DNA of 64,000 nt from Variovorax paradoxus B4 (lineage in GTDB: Bacteria > Pseudomonadota > Gammaproteobacteria > Burkholderiales > Burkholderiaceae_C): the NCBI RefSeq assembly GCF_000463015.1, contig NC_022247.1, positions 2,976,001 through 3,040,000 on the forward strand, given 5' to 3'. Positions 63,277-64,000 of this stretch are shown here, piece after piece (the first letter of the stretch is position 1; the number at the start of each line of letters is the position of its first letter). The notes under the pieces are model-generated. The model was given only the letters and a program-made list of their open reading frames with translations. It did no database searches and was not told the origin of the DNA. A program made the position numbers and the translations under genes.

Positions 63277-64000
63277 GAAAGTTGAACCAGTTGTAGGGAT
63301 AGGCGCGGCACAGTGCATCGAGGCGCACCACATAGGCTTCGACCGCCGCGCGGATGCGGCGTTCCCGCTCGGCGGGGTCGGACGCCCGCTCGCTGAAGTC
63401 GGCCAGCAGGTCGAACCGGACATCGTAGCGCGCGCCGCCGCCGTAGAGGCCGGCCATGAAGAACACCTTGCGCCGCAGCAGCGCCGCCAGGCGGAACGGG
63501 CCGTCGTTGAAACTTGCCGGATGGCCCAGGAATGGCAGCACGATGTTGTTGCCGCGCTGCTGCGCCGGCTGGTCCTCGCTGCCCGGCAGGGTGCGGTCGA
63601 CGAGCATGCCTCCGAGGCCGCCGCCATCGAGCCAGTCGCGCAACGCCAGCATCGAATGCGGGCGGCCCAGCGCGATCACGTGGGGCCGCAGCCCGGGCAG
63701 GCTGATGGCGTTGAGAATGGCCGTGATGCGCTGCGCGTTGTCGGGGTACATCAGCATTGCAAGCCGCAGGTCGTGCTTGTGCTGGCTGTTGTGCTTGCAG
63801 GCGCCCATCGCCTCGAAGCTGCCGACGTGCGCGCCGAGCAGGAAGGCGCCGCGCCCTTTCAGTGCCTCGGCTTCCAGCGCCTGGTTGCCCTCGACCTTGA
63901 CGTCGAACAGGTCCATGCGACCGCGCAGGAAGTACACACGGTCGAGCACCGTCGAGGCAAAGGCATGCAGCAGGCGGTAGCCATCGATCCAGCCGGCGTG
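63248..64000 (-). CDS. LpxL/HtrB-like acyltransferase, C-terminal part (truncated by window edge)
   Basis: The last 250 codons of a lysophospholipid-type acyltransferase; the frame is open to the right edge, so the N-terminus lies outside the window. The active-site region GAHVGSFEAMG (HX4E), GRPHSMLALRDWLDGGGLGG and the C-terminal PYNWFNFHDFW match the LpxL/LpxM/HtrB group. Members of this group occur in APE clusters, where they are thought to act on the lipid anchor. It is followed by the LolA gene with an overlap of 29 bases, so it belongs to the same operon. Confidence 0.87.
   Translation of the reverse strand, partial: HAGWIDGYRLLHAFASTVLDRVYFLRGRMDLFDVKVEGNQALEAEALKGRGAFLLGAHVGSFEAMGACKHNSQHKHDLRLAMLMYPDNAQRITAILNAISLPGLRPHVIALGRPHSMLALRDWLDGGGLGGMLVDRTLPGSEDQPAQQRGNNIVLPFLGHPASFNDGPFRLAALLRRKVFFMAGLYGGGARYDVRFDLLADFSERASDPAERERRIRAAVEAYVVRLDALCRAYPYNWFNFHDFWLEDSV

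Overview
The window is GC-rich, densely coded bacterial DNA and looks like a chromosome segment of a betaproteobacterium in the Burkholderiales. Comamonadaceae, and Variovorax in particular, is my best guess. That guess rests on gene content and order (dapC-dapD-pilU-dapE-prmB; tolB-pal-cpoB-tcdA; yebC-purD-hemF-nadD-rsfS-rlmH-maf-rng) and on the style of the protein sequences; no database search was possible. Most genes are housekeeping genes. I found no insertion sequence, CRISPR array, integrase or prophage block.

Left part (1-12 kb). A truncated MFS permease follows a Yej peptide ABC importer operon (yejABEF, minus strand). Divergent from it are fabI and an exported LigE-type ATP-dependent DNA ligase. 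Next come a large Orn/Lys/Arg decarboxylase, an NfeD/SPFH membrane-protein pair and tRNA-Ser(GGA).

Middle left (12-32 kb). This holds an orphan receiver domain, an amino-acid-binding lipoprotein, a pepA-holC operon, lptFG, a CbiX-type chelatase beside cysB (siroheme and sulfur assimilation), a class I aminotransferase, a DUF3309 micro-protein and hrpA. Divergent from hrpA is an unusual soluble protein joining an HSP100-like AAA+ ATPase to an FtsH-type M41 zinc peptidase. Then follow argA, a LysE exporter with an apparent 3' frameshift, and a divergent oxidoreductase/LysR pair whose intergenic region is rich in palindromes.

Middle right (32-54 kb). Lysine biosynthesis genes dapC, dapD and dapE surround a PilU-like ATPase. 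After them come prmB, the ABC-F protein YheS, an S24-type repressor, tRNA-Lys(TTT) behind tcdA, the Tol-Pal genes tolB-pal-cpoB, msbA, and a long, tightly overlapping operon yebC-purD-hemF-nadD-rsfS-rlmH-maf-rng. RsfS here carries a histone-H1-like Lys/Ala/Pro tail.

Right end (54-64 kb). Two convergent gene sets together look like one half of an aryl-polyene (xanthomonadin-like) pigment cluster. On the plus strand are a methyltransferase, an XanB2-type chorismatase, an acyltransferase and a family 2 glycosyltransferase. On the minus strand are an LpxL-type acyltransferase (cut by the window end), a LolA-like protein, an MMPL exporter, a NodB deacetylase, a methyltransferase, an ApeP-like dehydratase and a FabG-like ketoreductase. 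The ketosynthases, acyl carrier proteins and starter-activating ligase expected for such a pathway are not present and would lie beyond the right edge. This cluster and the AAA+/M41 protein are the parts most worth following up.
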